In this document: piece after piece, positions 46,191 to 56,197 of the stretch
Position numbering within the stretch: position 1 is the first letter of the stretch
How the letters are laid out: the number at the start of each line of letters is the position of its first letter
DNA from: MADRE3 sp963718195
GTDB lineage: Bacteria; Desulfobacterota; Desulfobulbia; Desulfobulbales; Desulfocapsaceae
Direction: 5' to 3'
NCBI GenBank assembly: GCA_963718195.1
Contig: CAVQYQ010000005.1
Location: 992,001 to 1,056,000, forward strand
DNA: 64,000 bases
Program-made: the position numbers and the translations under genes
Notes under the pieces: generated by a model
Told to the model about the DNA's origin: nothing
Database searches by the model: none
Seen by the model: the letters and a program-made list of their open reading frames with translations, nothing else

Positions 46191-47249
46191 ATGAGTGATA
46201 TCTATAAAAAACTTGCCGAGCATCTCGACAATTTGCCGGGTGGATATCCTTCCACTGAAAGTGGTGTTGAACTGAGAATTTTACACCGATTGTTTACAGA
46301 GGACGAGGCCGCTATTGCGCTTCGCCTGACCTTGAAGCCGGAAAGCATCGCCAGTATTGTCGAGCGGACGGAATTTTCGTCTGAAGTACTCACGGAAAGC
46401 CTCGAAGAAATGGCTCAAAAAGGGTTGATATTCCGAAGCTATAAAAATGAGGTGGTGATGTACTCTGCCGCTATGTTTGTTGTGGGTATCTGGGAATACC
46501 ATCTCAACGACCTTGATCCTGAACTGGTCAAGGATGTGAATGAATACCTGCCGCATATAATGAATGAGGTGTGGACTAAAACAAATACAAAGCAAATGCG
46601 GGTTGTACCTGTCTCCAAATCGATTGTTCAGGATGTGGAAATCGCCTCGTATGAAGACGCGGAAGCGCTTATCCGCGCCCAGTCAAAAATTACGGTCCAA
46701 CCCTGCATCTGCAGAAAAGAGCACGAAGTGATCGGCGAACCGTGCAAATACCCGCTGGAAGTCTGTTTTGCATTTGGTGCAGCCGCTTATTACTACGAAG
46801 AAAACAAACTCGGCCGGGCTATCGAAGTCGAGGAAGCCCTGGAGATTTTAGAAACAGGGCGAGAGGCAGGGCTTGTCGTACAGCCGGGTAATGCCCAGAA
46901 ATCAGCAAACATCTGTATGTGCTGCGGTTGTTGCTGCCAAATCCTCAAAAACATGAAAAAGCTGGGGAAGCCGGCAGAAGAAGTGCACAGCAACTATTAT
47001 GCAGTGATTAATGAGACAGAGTGCGTGGCCTGCGGCTTGTGCGAGGAACGTTGTCATATGGATGCCATTACCCTGGATGATACGGCAGTTGTCAACCTCG
47101 ACCGCTGCATAGGCTGCGGTGTCTGCATCCCGGTCTGCGACGCAGATGCCATTAAGCTCCTGGCAAAAGAATCTTCTGACCGATATATTCCACCGAAACT
47201 GACGTATCACGCTTACCTGAAGATGGCCAAAGAACGGGGCAAGCTCTGA
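46191..47249 (+). CDS. Winged-helix/ferredoxin protein
   Basis: Residues ~25-95 fit a winged helix (EDEAAIALRLTLKPESIASI, then LTESLEEMAQKGLIFRSY). The middle holds CICRKEHEVIGEPC and ICMCCGCCCQILKNMKK, which are unusual dense cysteine clusters. The end carries two ferredoxin motifs, CVACGLCEERC and CIGCGVCIPVC. Proteins of this type are common in anaerobes; they may sense or move electrons. It lies 83 bases upstream of hypA, in the same direction. A link to nickel enzymes is possible but unproven. I do not know a specific name. Confidence 0.8.
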   Translation: MSDIYKKLAEHLDNLPGGYPSTESGVELRILHRLFTEDEAAIALRLTLKPESIASIVERTEFSSEVLTESLEEMAQKGLIFRSYKNEVVMYSAAMFVVGIWEYHLNDLDPELVKDVNEYLPHIMNEVWTKTNTKQMRVVPVSKSIVQDVEIASYEDAEALIRAQSKITVQPCICRKEHEVIGEPCKYPLEVCFAFGAAAYYYEENKLGRAIEVEEALEILETGREAGLVVQPGNAQKSANICMCCGCCCQILKNMKKLGKPAEEVHSNYYAVINETECVACGLCEERCHMDAITLDDTAVVNLDRCIGCGVCIPVCDADAIKLLAKESSDRYIPPKLTYHAYLKMAKERGKL

Positions 47250-47332
47250 TGGCTAGTTAAAAACCAGATCGGCTTTGTTATAGATTTTGCTTCCTCAAGA
47301 GCTCTTGGACATAAGCAGGAAAAGAAAGTGAT

Positions 47333-47686
47333 ATGCATGAATTACCTGTTACAGAAAAGATCCTCGGTATCGCGCTGAAACATGCGAAGAAGAATGACGC
47401 GAAGAAAATTCATTCCATCACCCTGCGGGTTGGTGGTCTGACCGACCTGCAGGGTGAATGGCTGCAACACTATTTCGATTATCTCAGTAAAGATACTATC
47501 GCCAGCGGGGCGAAGTTTATCATCATAGCGGACGGGATCAGGCTTCGGTGCGGGGAGTGCAAAACCCTTATCGAGACGGAAAAACGGGATCTGCAGGATC
47601 AGCAATGTCCCCATTGTGGTGCGACCGAGGGATTTTCGATTCTTTCCGGTCGGGAGTATTTTATAGAGGAGATGACAGCGGAATGA
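47333..47686 (+). CDS. hypA: Hydrogenase nickel-incorporation protein HypA
   Basis: The 117-residue protein starts with MHELPV, the HypA nickel-binding start (the Met-His motif), and has the zinc ribbon CGEC...CPHC near residues 73-95. HypA delivers Ni2+ to [NiFe]-hydrogenases or other nickel enzymes with HypB. Its stop overlaps the hypB start by four bases. No hydrogenase gene is in the window, so its client may be elsewhere, for example a hydrogenase or CO dehydrogenase. Confidence 0.92.
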   Translation: MHELPVTEKILGIALKHAKKNDAKKIHSITLRVGGLTDLQGEWLQHYFDYLSKDTIASGAKFIIIADGIRLRCGECKTLIETEKRDLQDQQCPHCGATEGFSILSGREYFIEEMTAE

Positions 47687-48360
47687 GTGATGCGATAAAG
47701 CTAATAAAAGTAAAAGAAGATATCCAGGCGGACAACGATCTGTTGGCCCAGCATCTGCGGGAAAGATTACGCGAACAGAAAACCTTCCTTGTCAATCTGA
47801 TGTCTTCACCCGGTGCAGGCAAAACAAGTCTGCTGCTGCAAACCACCGGTCTCATGAGAGATGATTTTCGTATGGCGGTCATCGAAGCGGATATCGATTC
47901 CTCGGTCGACGCCGAGCGTATTGTGGATTCCGGGACCACAGCAATCCAACTACAGACCGACGGGTTTTGTCATCTTGACGCACCGATGGTCCAACAGGGG
48001 CTCGATTCCCTCGAAGCAAACGAGCTTGACCTGATCTTTATCGAAAATGTCGGAAACCTTGTCTGCCCGGCAGAATTTGATACAGGTGCTGCACTCGATG
48101 TGATGATCCTCAGCGTACCAGAAGGTGATGACAAGCCTTTGAAATACCCATTGATGTTTTCCAAATGCCACGCCCTCATCGTCAACAAGATAGATTACCT
48201 GGAAACATCGCTCACCGATTTTGACATGAGTCTGCTCGAAAATCGGGTGAGGAAGATCAATAAGGACATCAAGATTTTTCCGCTCTCATCCCGAACCGGA
48301 GCGGGAGTAAAGAGCTGGACCGATTGGTTGTCGAAAAAGGTCTTGGAGCACAATTCCTGA
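47683..48360 (+). CDS. hypB: Hydrogenase nickel-incorporation GTPase HypB
   Basis: The 225-residue GTPase has the P-loop SSPGAGKTSLL near residue 42, EADIDSSVDAERI, FIENVGNLVCPAEFD and the base-recognition motif VNKIDYLE. It supplies GTP-driven nickel release to HypA. It lacks an N-terminal histidine-rich nickel store. The frame stays open upstream, but ATG 47683 overlapping hypA TGA is the natural start. Confidence 0.93.
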   Translation: MSDAIKLIKVKEDIQADNDLLAQHLRERLREQKTFLVNLMSSPGAGKTSLLLQTTGLMRDDFRMAVIEADIDSSVDAERIVDSGTTAIQLQTDGFCHLDAPMVQQGLDSLEANELDLIFIENVGNLVCPAEFDTGAALDVMILSVPEGDDKPLKYPLMFSKCHALIVNKIDYLETSLTDFDMSLLENRVRKINKDIKIFPLSSRTGAGVKSWTDWLSKKVLEHNS

Positions 48361-48555
48361 CCAAACACTGCTTGCAGATGGCAAACCATGGCTGACACCC
48401 CGGCATATATTATTGTAGAAACTGAGCTTTACCGATGCAGAAACATAGCACGAACACGCAAAAGGTTTTTCCCCGTCCTGTAAAGGTTCAGCTTTACCGG
48501 AACCGTGGCAATATCCATCTTTTGCCAATCTTGCTTACGGCCGATGCTTCCTGTT

Positions 48556-49507
48556 TCACCTCAAGCTGCTGTTAGTTTTTTTCTGCTTACTATCAGAGGC
48601 GAAAAGTTTTAGAAAATTTTTTGGAATACCCGTGTCAAATCGGCACAGTTTCCCGCTTGTCGGATGCGAGAATTCAAGTACCTGGGCGTGCAACCCCATA
48701 CGACCCAGGGGGTTGAACTTTGAGCCGTACTTTTTATCACCAATCACGGGGAAATTCAAATCCTGCATATGCACTCTTATCTGGTGTTTTCTGCCAGTTT
48801 CCAGATTAATCTGCAGCATGGACAAGGTTTTGTTTCCCGCAATTTTTCGGTAATGAGTTACGGCTCTTCTCCCTTGCCCTTGCTTCTGGGAGGAGTATAC
48901 AATAAAGGCTTTGCTTTCGTTCAGCCAGGAAGCGATTGTTCCCTCTGGCGGGAGTCACTGCACCTTCCACCACCCCGATATAGGTACGCTGGCTAATGGT
49001 CGAATTCCAGCTCTTCTGAATCTGCTGCTTGATTTTTTCACTTCTTGCAAAGATGAGCAACCCTGAGGTTTCTCGATCAATTCGGTGAATGATGAAAATC
49101 TTATTATCCGGATTTTCCGCTTTGACATAGTTACTGAGAATTGAATAGGCAGTTCTGCGTTTTTCCTTATCCGTGGCAATTGTAAGGAGACCAGGTGGTT
49201 TGTTGATGACAATAATATCCTGGTCTTCATGGATGATATCCAATTCGCCTAAGTGCATATTCTTTACTTCTCGGTCCCAACGCACCTCTACCTGCTGCCC
49301 AGGCCATAGGCAATGGTCGAATTGTGTGATGGGTTTTCCATTGACTAAAACCTGCCTGTCCCTCAGCACTGCCTTGAGAAGTTTACGTTTTTTGTTTGGA
49401 AAATGGCTAATCAGAGTTGAAAGCAGTGAATCTTTTTGCTCGATGATAAAAGAAGTGAGATTCACTTTTTTCTTTTTGGGGCTATTTGGACGTCGACTTT
49501 CCATCAT
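48556..49507 (-). pseudogene. RluA-family pseudouridine synthase, frameshifted
   Basis: The protein carries an S4-like N-terminus (LLKAVLRDRQVLVNGKPI) and the RluA catalytic motif HRIDRETSGLLIF (Asp). Its first frame runs from 49507 to just beyond 48945. At ~48943-48948 one extra base moves the chain to the neighbouring frame (EGTIASWLNESKAFIVYSSQ) that continues to 48556, including INLETGRKHQIRVHMQ. One-base correction restores ~316 residues. RluA enzymes isomerise uridines in rRNA or tRNA; the target is unknown. The lesion may be a sequence error. Confidence 0.82.
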
Positions 49508-49663
49508 CTTGTTATCGATTTATGAATAATTCTGTATCTGAGAGAAATTGCTTTATTCTGCAAATTACTCGTTCTCTCTAAACAGTGAGTTCACAGAAAT
49601 GGTTCTAAGCTGAGAGGAGCATTTCAAAATATAACCGTTAGCCTACTTGTTTAGCACAGATAA

Positions 49664-50712
49664 TTACCAACACCTTGACTTCTCCCTATGTTTAAAAAGG
49701 TCGATACTCAACCCTATTTTTTTCATCAATGGCTCTGTAATATTGTCTAAAGTTGCCATAATATCTTTATTAAGCTCAACATCCAGTACTTTCAGATTAT
49801 CGAGGAATTGAGCTTTGTCACGAGCTCCAACAATTGTGCATGTAACATCTGAATTAGCTATTGACCAAGCTAAGGCAATCAGATGCATAGGTAATCCCAA
49901 TTCATTTGAAATTTCACGGATTTTTACTAACGACTTCGAGGGTCTCTTTTTCTGCACCAGCCTCACCATGGCGAGCCCCAGGCCGGTCTCCCCTAAAATG
50001 CCTTATTCGTGTTCGATTTGGAGGCATAGAATCAGCGTCCTTGTACTTACCGGTCAAAAGGCCCTGCATAAGGCTCATGTAACCCATCACCCCGATACCG
50101 TTCTTTCTACAATAAGGTACTATTTCTGGCTTAATCTGATGAAACAGTAGGCTATAAGGCAGTTGATTAACCGCAATTTTCACCCCGGTCTCAAATATCT
50201 CACTCATCTGTAACACCCCGAAGTTGCTAATTCCTATATGCCTTATCTTTCTCTCTTCTTGAAGTTCTTCAAGAGTCTGAACAGCCTGATCCAGTCGGGG
50301 GGGGATTGGATATTAAACTTTCATCCGTTGTGGCGCGAGACACTGAATGAGAATTAAGCGGCCAATGAATCATATTAAGGTCTATATATTCCGTCTCAAG
50401 ACGTTTAAGGCTGGCCTCACAATGCAGCCGTAGTGATTCCGGCTGACAGTTTGATGGTAAAATCTTAGTACCGATAATCGCCTCGTTACGTCGGCTTTTT
50501 ATAGCTCTGCCTAATGCTGACTCACTATCACCATTATTATAGGCCTCGGCAGAATCAAAATAATTGCACCCTGCATCCAGCGCTGTATTGATCACCTCAT
50601 CCACATCACGTTGTGACTGATCCCCCCAGTAATCGCCTCCTCCATAAGACCAACAACCAACTCCCATGACAGGCAGCCGAAGCCCTGAATCACCACAATC
50701 TCGATATTTCAT
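49664..50712 (-). pseudogene. Aldo/keto reductase, two frameshifts
   Basis: The start ATG 50712 follows AAGGAG. The N-terminal part (MGVGCWSYGGGDYWG, DSAEAYNNGDSESALG, IHWPL) is a typical aldo/keto reductase barrel. The frame is lost in the eight-G run at 50297-50304 and continues in the next frame as RKIRHIGISNFGVLQMSEIF. It is lost again at T5 49921-49925, after which it reads IREISNELGLPMHLIALAW and VGARDKAQ. Removing one base from each run gives a ~348-residue barrel with NADPH-binding C-terminal motif. Both lesions sit in homopolymers, so assembly error is likely. Confidence 0.8.
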
Positions 50713-50861
50713 TTCACACTCCTTTGGTCATCAAGGTTTTTGTCTATTCTCTTTGCAATACAGCAACGCATACCAACTAAATCTTAATTAAAATAGAGCG
50801 AAATACTACTTTCATATGTCCGATGAATGAGATTATTCTTCTTAATTATAGGTCTGTCTAT

Positions 50862-51611
50862 TTATATCTCTATAGCGACAGAATAAATGGCCTTCACTAA
50901 TAGAGTTACAGCCAAGACTGCCAGCACGCATAACCCTACCTTCTTGTAAGTGTCGACATTGCTACTTTCAAACCTCCGAGAACCTATCCACACCCCGAGA
51001 AATAACGCAGGCAAGGCCCAAATGGAACGAATACAAATCGTGCTGTTGATTAATCCTTGGCTAGATCCTGTCAAAACTGCATAGGAATTGGCAGTAAATA
51101 ACAGAGCAACCAATGAAGCACGGACAGTTGATGCTTTGATCCCAGAACCGAGCAGAAAAATCATTGCCCACATGCCACCCATCGCCAACAAACCATTCAT
51201 AAATCCAGACACAATCCCGATAAAAAACCATCCCTTGGGGGAGTTTTTAATAGGGACAGACCTGCCTGTCGCAGTTAATGCTACCGCTACCAGCATCAAA
51301 ATGGCAGCGATTACTCTCATAAATTCAACCTCTGCCCATAATAAGACATACTGGCCAAACGGGATGAACAGTAATGATGCAGCGAGGATAGACAAGACCA
51401 TCCTCCAGTTTACGTGTTGCCAGACTTGAGCGGCCATTTGTAGACTCGCTACAATTTCCAAGATTATTGCCAGAGGCACCACTTCTCGTGTCGGCATAAA
51501 AAGTGATGCCCCAGCCACCAAAATAGCTGAAAAGCCAAAGCCCGCATAACCGCGAATAATGGAAGCAACGAGGATGATACTCGATAATGCTAACAGTTCA
51601 GAGATACTCAA
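50862..51611 (-). CDS. TauE/SafE (TSUP) family permease
   Basis: The 249-residue membrane protein has the TSUP pattern: GYAGFGFSAILVAGAS at the N-terminus and SGFMNGLLAMGGMWAMIFLL after the middle. The start codon is TTG (51611), because the ATG alternatives would remove the first helix. It lies 90 bases downstream of the fused TctAB gene on the same strand and upstream of the aldo/keto reductase. It may export the product of the imported carboxylate, or be independent. Confidence 0.87.
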   Translation of the reverse strand: MSISELLALSSIILVASIIRGYAGFGFSAILVAGASLFMPTREVVPLAIILEIVASLQMAAQVWQHVNWRMVLSILAASLLFIPFGQYVLLWAEVEFMRVIAAILMLVAVALTATGRSVPIKNSPKGWFFIGIVSGFMNGLLAMGGMWAMIFLLGSGIKASTVRASLVALLFTANSYAVLTGSSQGLINSTICIRSIWALPALFLGVWIGSRRFESSNVDTYKKVGLCVLAVLAVTLLVKAIYSVAIEI

Positions 51612-51700
51612 ACCAGATATTTAGAGTGAGGTAACTTCTAGTAAATATAAGATAAAATCCATAGGAGTTATTTAGAAGAGGTAATCAAATTCAACAAATT

Positions 51701-53710
51701 TTAAATCAAAATCCCTTTAGGAAACGGCACATTGAAGATATTAACGAAAATGGCATAAAAACCAGCCGAAACAAGCCCCGCAGTCACAATGTTCTTTGCC
51801 AATCCTTTGACCCTTATTTCTGATGGAGACAAAAACCAGCCTAATATCACCATGACCGCGAATGTCATTGTGAAGAAACCAATATAATTTATGAACACAA
51901 CATACAAGATGGCCATGGACAGTGCAATTAGGGTGGAGGGAATATCCCAGGGTTTCGTTTCACCCAAAGTTGCGCCTTGATGATAAAGTGTGAACGCTTG
52001 GATAAACAACAGAGCCGCGGCAATGACGATCAGACCCGCTGAAGCCATAGGGACAACAAGAGTTTCTGGTTCAACCTCTTCCGCACTAAGACTTACGTAT
52101 ACGATTACGGCAATTCCAACGCTTAGAACCGCCAAGCAGATGTTGGCGAGTACCGGATGTAGTGAACCCGCCGGCAGTTTTACTGGTTTACGATCGGATT
52201 CTTCTTCATTTCCCTGCTTCTTACGTTCCTTGTAACTGATGAAAAACGGCCATGCCGCCGATACCACTGTAATGGCAATTAGCAAAATTGATATCGGTCG
52301 GGAGAACAATAGTTCCGCCAAACCACCCGACGCCCGTGACAGCATCATGGATTCTACAAGACCACGTTCCATTATTGGGCCGAGAATTACACCGAGCGCA
52401 ATGGGTGCGGCACTGAGGCCCACCTTGGCGCCCAAGTAAGCGATTATTCCCAATCCCAACATAAGCACAACATCGAAGGGGCTGTTGCGTCCGGCAAAAG
52501 CGCCGACTACTGAAAGTGCCAAGACAACAGGCATGAGCATATTGATGGGAAGATTGAGGGCGCGAGCATAGATGCGCGAGGCCGAGATGCCGATAATGAA
52601 CATCATGGCGTTGGCTATAAACAAAGAAAAAATAAAGGTATAGGTTATCACCGCCCCGTTTCCAGAAAACAACTCCGGACCTGGGCGCAAGCTGTGCAGC
52701 AATAACGCACCATACAAGACTGCGGCTTGAGGCGCACCAGGAATTCCGAGGGTCAACAACGGTACTAACGAGCCTTCAACAGCTGCGTTATTCGAGGTTT
52801 CTGAGGCAATGACTCCGTCGATATTGCCACGGCCAAAACTGCCCCGGTCTTTCGCGGCACGTTGGGCCTCCTGATATGCAAGAAGACCTGCGACGTTTCC
52901 ACCAGCACCGGGAATAATGCCGACGATGGTGCCGATAATAGCCGATCGAAGCAGATTCACCCAACGGGTCAGTACGAATTTAATTGTTCGAATGGTGGTT
53001 CCCTTCGCAGGTTTATAGAGCGAGACACCGGCTTGATCACGTGCCGTTTCAGCCATACTAAGCACCTGCGGGACGCAGAAAAGACCGATCAGGGCAACAA
53101 TGACGTCGATACCACCTAGCAGATTGGAAGAATCGAAAATCAGTCGTGCCTCGCCAGTACTGGGTGACAAGCCGATGGTGCTTAAAAGCACCCCAATAAC
53201 GCCACCAAGCAGGCCCTTAATCATCGATTTGGCTGATAAACTGGCAATGATCGTCAGGCCAAGAACGCCAAGCCAGAAGTACTCCGGCGGACCAAACTTC
53301 AACGAAACGACGGCCAGAACCGGTGCGAAGAACAGTAAAACCACCGTGCCGAACATACCGCCGATGCCGGAGCCTGTGGCTGAAGCAGCTAAAGCCTCCT
53401 CAGCACGACCCTGCTGGGCCATAGGATATCCGTCAAAGGTGGTGGCGATAGCCGCTGGTGCACCCGGTGTATTTATTAATATCGCAGAGATGGAGCCGCC
53501 ATACATGGCCCCGACATAGACTCCGCCAAGCACGATAAGCGCCGACTCGGGTGATAAAGTATAAGTGAACGGAACCATTAGGGCGATTGCCATCGTGCCC
53601 GTCAACCCTGGCAGAGCACCAACCAGGATTCCACCGGCCACAGCAGAAAATAGGAACACCAAATTGGTAATCGCAAACACATTACCAAGCGCCGGGCCAA
53701 TCAATTCCAT
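51701..53710 (-). CDS. TTT transporter permease, TctA-TctB fusion
   Basis: The first ~500 residues are a TctA permease (GGILVGALPGLTGTMAIAL, SISAILINTPGAPAAIA, GIIPGAGGNVAGLLAYQ). The last ~140 residues form four helices like TctB (PWDIPSTLIALSMAILYV). The two usually are separate genes, as in the system at 5440-8581. ATG 53710 follows AGGGGAG and is preferred over an upstream in-frame start at 53770. It stands 79 bases downstream of its binding-protein gene. The substrate is an organic acid, unknown. Confidence 0.92.
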   Translation of the reverse strand: MELIGPALGNVFAITNLVFLFSAVAGGILVGALPGLTGTMAIALMVPFTYTLSPESALIVLGGVYVGAMYGGSISAILINTPGAPAAIATTFDGYPMAQQGRAEEALAASATGSGIGGMFGTVVLLFFAPVLAVVSLKFGPPEYFWLGVLGLTIIASLSAKSMIKGLLGGVIGVLLSTIGLSPSTGEARLIFDSSNLLGGIDVIVALIGLFCVPQVLSMAETARDQAGVSLYKPAKGTTIRTIKFVLTRWVNLLRSAIIGTIVGIIPGAGGNVAGLLAYQEAQRAAKDRGSFGRGNIDGVIASETSNNAAVEGSLVPLLTLGIPGAPQAAVLYGALLLHSLRPGPELFSGNGAVITYTFIFSLFIANAMMFIIGISASRIYARALNLPINMLMPVVLALSVVGAFAGRNSPFDVVLMLGLGIIAYLGAKVGLSAAPIALGVILGPIMERGLVESMMLSRASGGLAELLFSRPISILLIAITVVSAAWPFFISYKERKKQGNEEESDRKPVKLPAGSLHPVLANICLAVLSVGIAVIVYVSLSAEEVEPETLVVPMASAGLIVIAAALLFIQAFTLYHQGATLGETKPWDIPSTLIALSMAILYVVFINYIGFFTMTFAVMVILGWFLSPSEIRVKGLAKNIVTAGLVSAGFYAIFVNIFNVPFPKGILI

Positions 53711-53789
53711 CACACGCTCCCCTACATCTTTATAACTGATAATAAGTGCAGGTGATGGGTTCACCCGCACCTACACTTATTCAAACCGT

Positions 53790-54746
53790 TTAGTCCAAGA
53801 AACCACCGTTTTTCAAAATTTCAGTGTACTGCACCCTACGTTTCTCTATGAACTCACCATATTCTTTGGGACCAAGATTCACAAGATGAAAGCCGAGCTC
53901 AGTCATACCATCGATGAAACCTTTCTGCTTAGATGCATAGTCAAGAGCGCTGGCAAGCATGTCGATGCGGGATTGCGGCGTGCCGGCAGGAACCGTGATA
54001 CCTCTATCTATACCACCAACAAGATCGTAGCCCAACTCTTTGAACGTTGGAACATCTGGGAAATCTGGCAGGCGTTCCTCTGTAGCGATTGCCAGGACAC
54101 GGAGTTTTTCTTTGTTGTTAGAGAACACGAACGTACCTCCATATGTTGCCATGACATGGCCACCTAAAAGTGCCGCTGTTTGCGGAGCCGCGCCATTGAA
54201 ACTAACATAGCTCGTGTCGATACCGGCCATTTGAGTGAACTGCAGAAACCCTAAATGGTTGCCGGTGAATTTGCCGGTGCCGCCAATGGACAGCTTCTTG
54301 GGGTTTGCCTTAGCGAATTCGACCAGGTCCTTGAGAGTGTTAAAAGGACTGTCGTTGGCAACGGCGATACCCCCCGGTGATTGGGCATAGAGATAGACTG
54401 GTGCCAATTGCTCGGTTTTGTACTTAACACCCTTTGTTTTCAGTGGCTGTACCACGATATGCGGTAAATTGGTAATTGCCATCATGTAACCATCTGGTTT
54501 TTGTTGAGACAGCATGGTCCACCCAACTGAGCCACCACCACCCGGCCGGTGCTGCATGACCACCTCCTGGCCCAGTTTCTCCTCAAGACCAGGGCGGAGC
54601 AGCGTCGCCGCCACATCTGACTGCCCTCCAGGATTGAAGGGAATCAGAAACTGAATAGTTTTCGTGGGGAAATCATCTGCAATTGCTACCGATGCAGCCA
54701 GCATACAACCTAATGAAACAACAAATAACGTTTTGAATGCGCGCAT
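53790..54746 (-). CDS. tctC: TTT transporter substrate-binding protein (TctC/Bug family)
   Basis: The 318-residue periplasmic protein has a signal peptide (LFVVSLGCMLAASVAIA) and then DDFPTKTIQFLIPFNPGGQSD, the start of a Bug-family fold. The ligand-loop motifs HRPGGGGSVGWTML and KPDGYMMAI are typical. The start follows AGGAGGA. It leads the operon with the TctAB fusion, TSUP permease and aldo/keto reductase. It is not closely similar to the first TctC (5440), so the two systems probably differ in substrate. Confidence 0.93.
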   Translation of the reverse strand: MRAFKTLFVVSLGCMLAASVAIADDFPTKTIQFLIPFNPGGQSDVAATLLRPGLEEKLGQEVVMQHRPGGGGSVGWTMLSQQKPDGYMMAITNLPHIVVQPLKTKGVKYKTEQLAPVYLYAQSPGGIAVANDSPFNTLKDLVEFAKANPKKLSIGGTGKFTGNHLGFLQFTQMAGIDTSYVSFNGAAPQTAALLGGHVMATYGGTFVFSNNKEKLRVLAIATEERLPDFPDVPTFKELGYDLVGGIDRGITVPAGTPQSRIDMLASALDYASKQKGFIDGMTELGFHLVNLGPKEYGEFIEKRRVQYTEILKNGGFLD

Positions 54747-55183
54747 AATCTTCCTCCTGTTTTTTATTAAAAGTGTAACTCCTTCTCTTCATGCTCAAGT
54801 GCAATCCCTCGCAATGAGTTCCTATATTATTTCTTTTCACCTAAGTGTTTTTGGTGTGTCGACAGGTTGAATTGCAAATTCGTTGGTCATTTCTTTGTTT
54901 TGGCAAGAATGAGATAAATCACAAAATAACCAACCGCATGACTCGCCTCATTCATACCCTTATGTACCAGTTTACCAACGAGAATACCAACTTTAGCTAC
55001 ATCATCAAACATTAAGCTGTAGCTGTGGTAGATAGCGGTATCACTAGAAAACCCTATAATTGTCCAAGGTACAGTGTTGCCGAAACCGACTATCCGATAG
55101 GGGCAAATTTTGCCAATAACTATTCTGTAGTCTGTTCAAGATAAAACTTTGTCTATATAGGGAGAGTGGACGATTGTAGGAGT
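54747..55183. other. Intergenic region upstream of tctC
   Basis: A 437 bp AT-rich region. It must hold the promoter of the minus-strand tct operon. No gene, RNA or long repeat was seen. Confidence 0.4.
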
Positions 55184-55696
55184 TTATAATTTCTGGTCTT
55201 CAAATAAAGACGAGAGAATCTTTTGTAGGCCTTTTATATCCGCATACTGGTGGTCATCTCCAGGTACCTCAACAACCCTTACATTTTTATGGCCTTGAAC
55301 CACCTCGGTCAATTCGAGGTATGAACCATTAAAGTCAGATGTCTGTTGGATAAACAGAGTGGGTACCGAACTAATAAACTTAGACAGCAATTCAAAGTTA
55401 TTTGCACTATGACGTTTGATGGGTGTGCCAATAAAAACTGCATTTTGAGGTCTAAAATTAAAAGAATCAAAAGCTACTGTAGAAATAAATGTACCAAGCG
55501 ATTTAGCGATGACATACTCTACTGATTTATTTGCATGGCAGAAGGCTTCGAATTTGACATCTAAATTCTGATCATCAGACCAATGACGATACTCTGCAAC
55601 TTGAAAATCAAAGGGAAACTCATGCATTTCTATCAATAGATCTTGCATCCATTTTTTGGTTTCGAATTTTATGCCAGGCAACCCTAGAATTTTCAT
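55184..55696 (-). CDS. Small alpha/beta-hydrolase-like protein
   Basis: The 170-residue protein begins MKILGLPGIKFETKKW. It has the nucleophile-elbow-like YVIAKSLGTFIS (~residue 65) and a late VVEVPGDDHQY (His ~150), the order of an alpha/beta hydrolase without a lid. It is low in GC relative to neighbours. Family and substrate are not recognised; a RBBP9/YdeN-like hydrolase is possible. Confidence 0.65.
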   Translation of the reverse strand: MKILGLPGIKFETKKWMQDLLIEMHEFPFDFQVAEYRHWSDDQNLDVKFEAFCHANKSVEYVIAKSLGTFISTVAFDSFNFRPQNAVFIGTPIKRHSANNFELLSKFISSVPTLFIQQTSDFNGSYLELTEVVQGHKNVRVVEVPGDDHQYADIKGLQKILSSLFEDQKL

Positions 55697-56197
55697 TTTA
55701 AATTATCATTTATATATAATATTAATTAGTTAGGCGTTACTAGTAATAATAGTATTTCTTAATGATAGCACTCCAAAACGAACGATTACTTTTTGTTATC
55801 AATCTAGCAACCCTTTTTGGCGGAGATTATCATCTAGGAATAGTAATATCCAGTGACTGGGTAATGTCAATATATTGCATTATTAGATTATTCAGCAACG
55901 TTTACCATTGTAGAAGTCAACATAAGATGAGTTCTACAATGGTAAACGTAATATCAGCAACTGAGCAATGAATTTAAATTGCCATATCGAAGGTAAATAT
56001 TTTTACTTACACTTTTACTGGAGGTATGGATCTCTGGTGACGGTATTCTGTCATTTTCCGTCAGTCGATAACTAAACCAAAGCGGAAAATATGTGAGGCT
56101 CAATCTCATTTTCTAAATATTCGTTTTGCAATGGTATCAAGCTGCTTTCATAACCGATAATAGTATCGTTTACAAAAGACTCAACTACTAATTTATT
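55697..56197. other. Intergenic region with a long perfect inverted repeat
   Basis: This 501 bp AT-rich gap holds the 52 bp hairpin at 55898-55949. A short plus-strand frame at 55762-55971 spans it but is not protein-like. TGACGG/CCGTCA near 56038-56064 makes a second small stem. Confidence 0.5.
55898..55949. repeat. Perfect 18 bp inverted repeat, 16-base loop
   Basis: ACGTTTACCATTGTAGAA (55898-55915) is followed 16 bases later by its exact reverse complement (55932-55949). There is no T-run on either side. It may be a bidirectional stop, an RNA hairpin, or a binding or insertion site; nothing further shows which. Confidence 0.8.
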
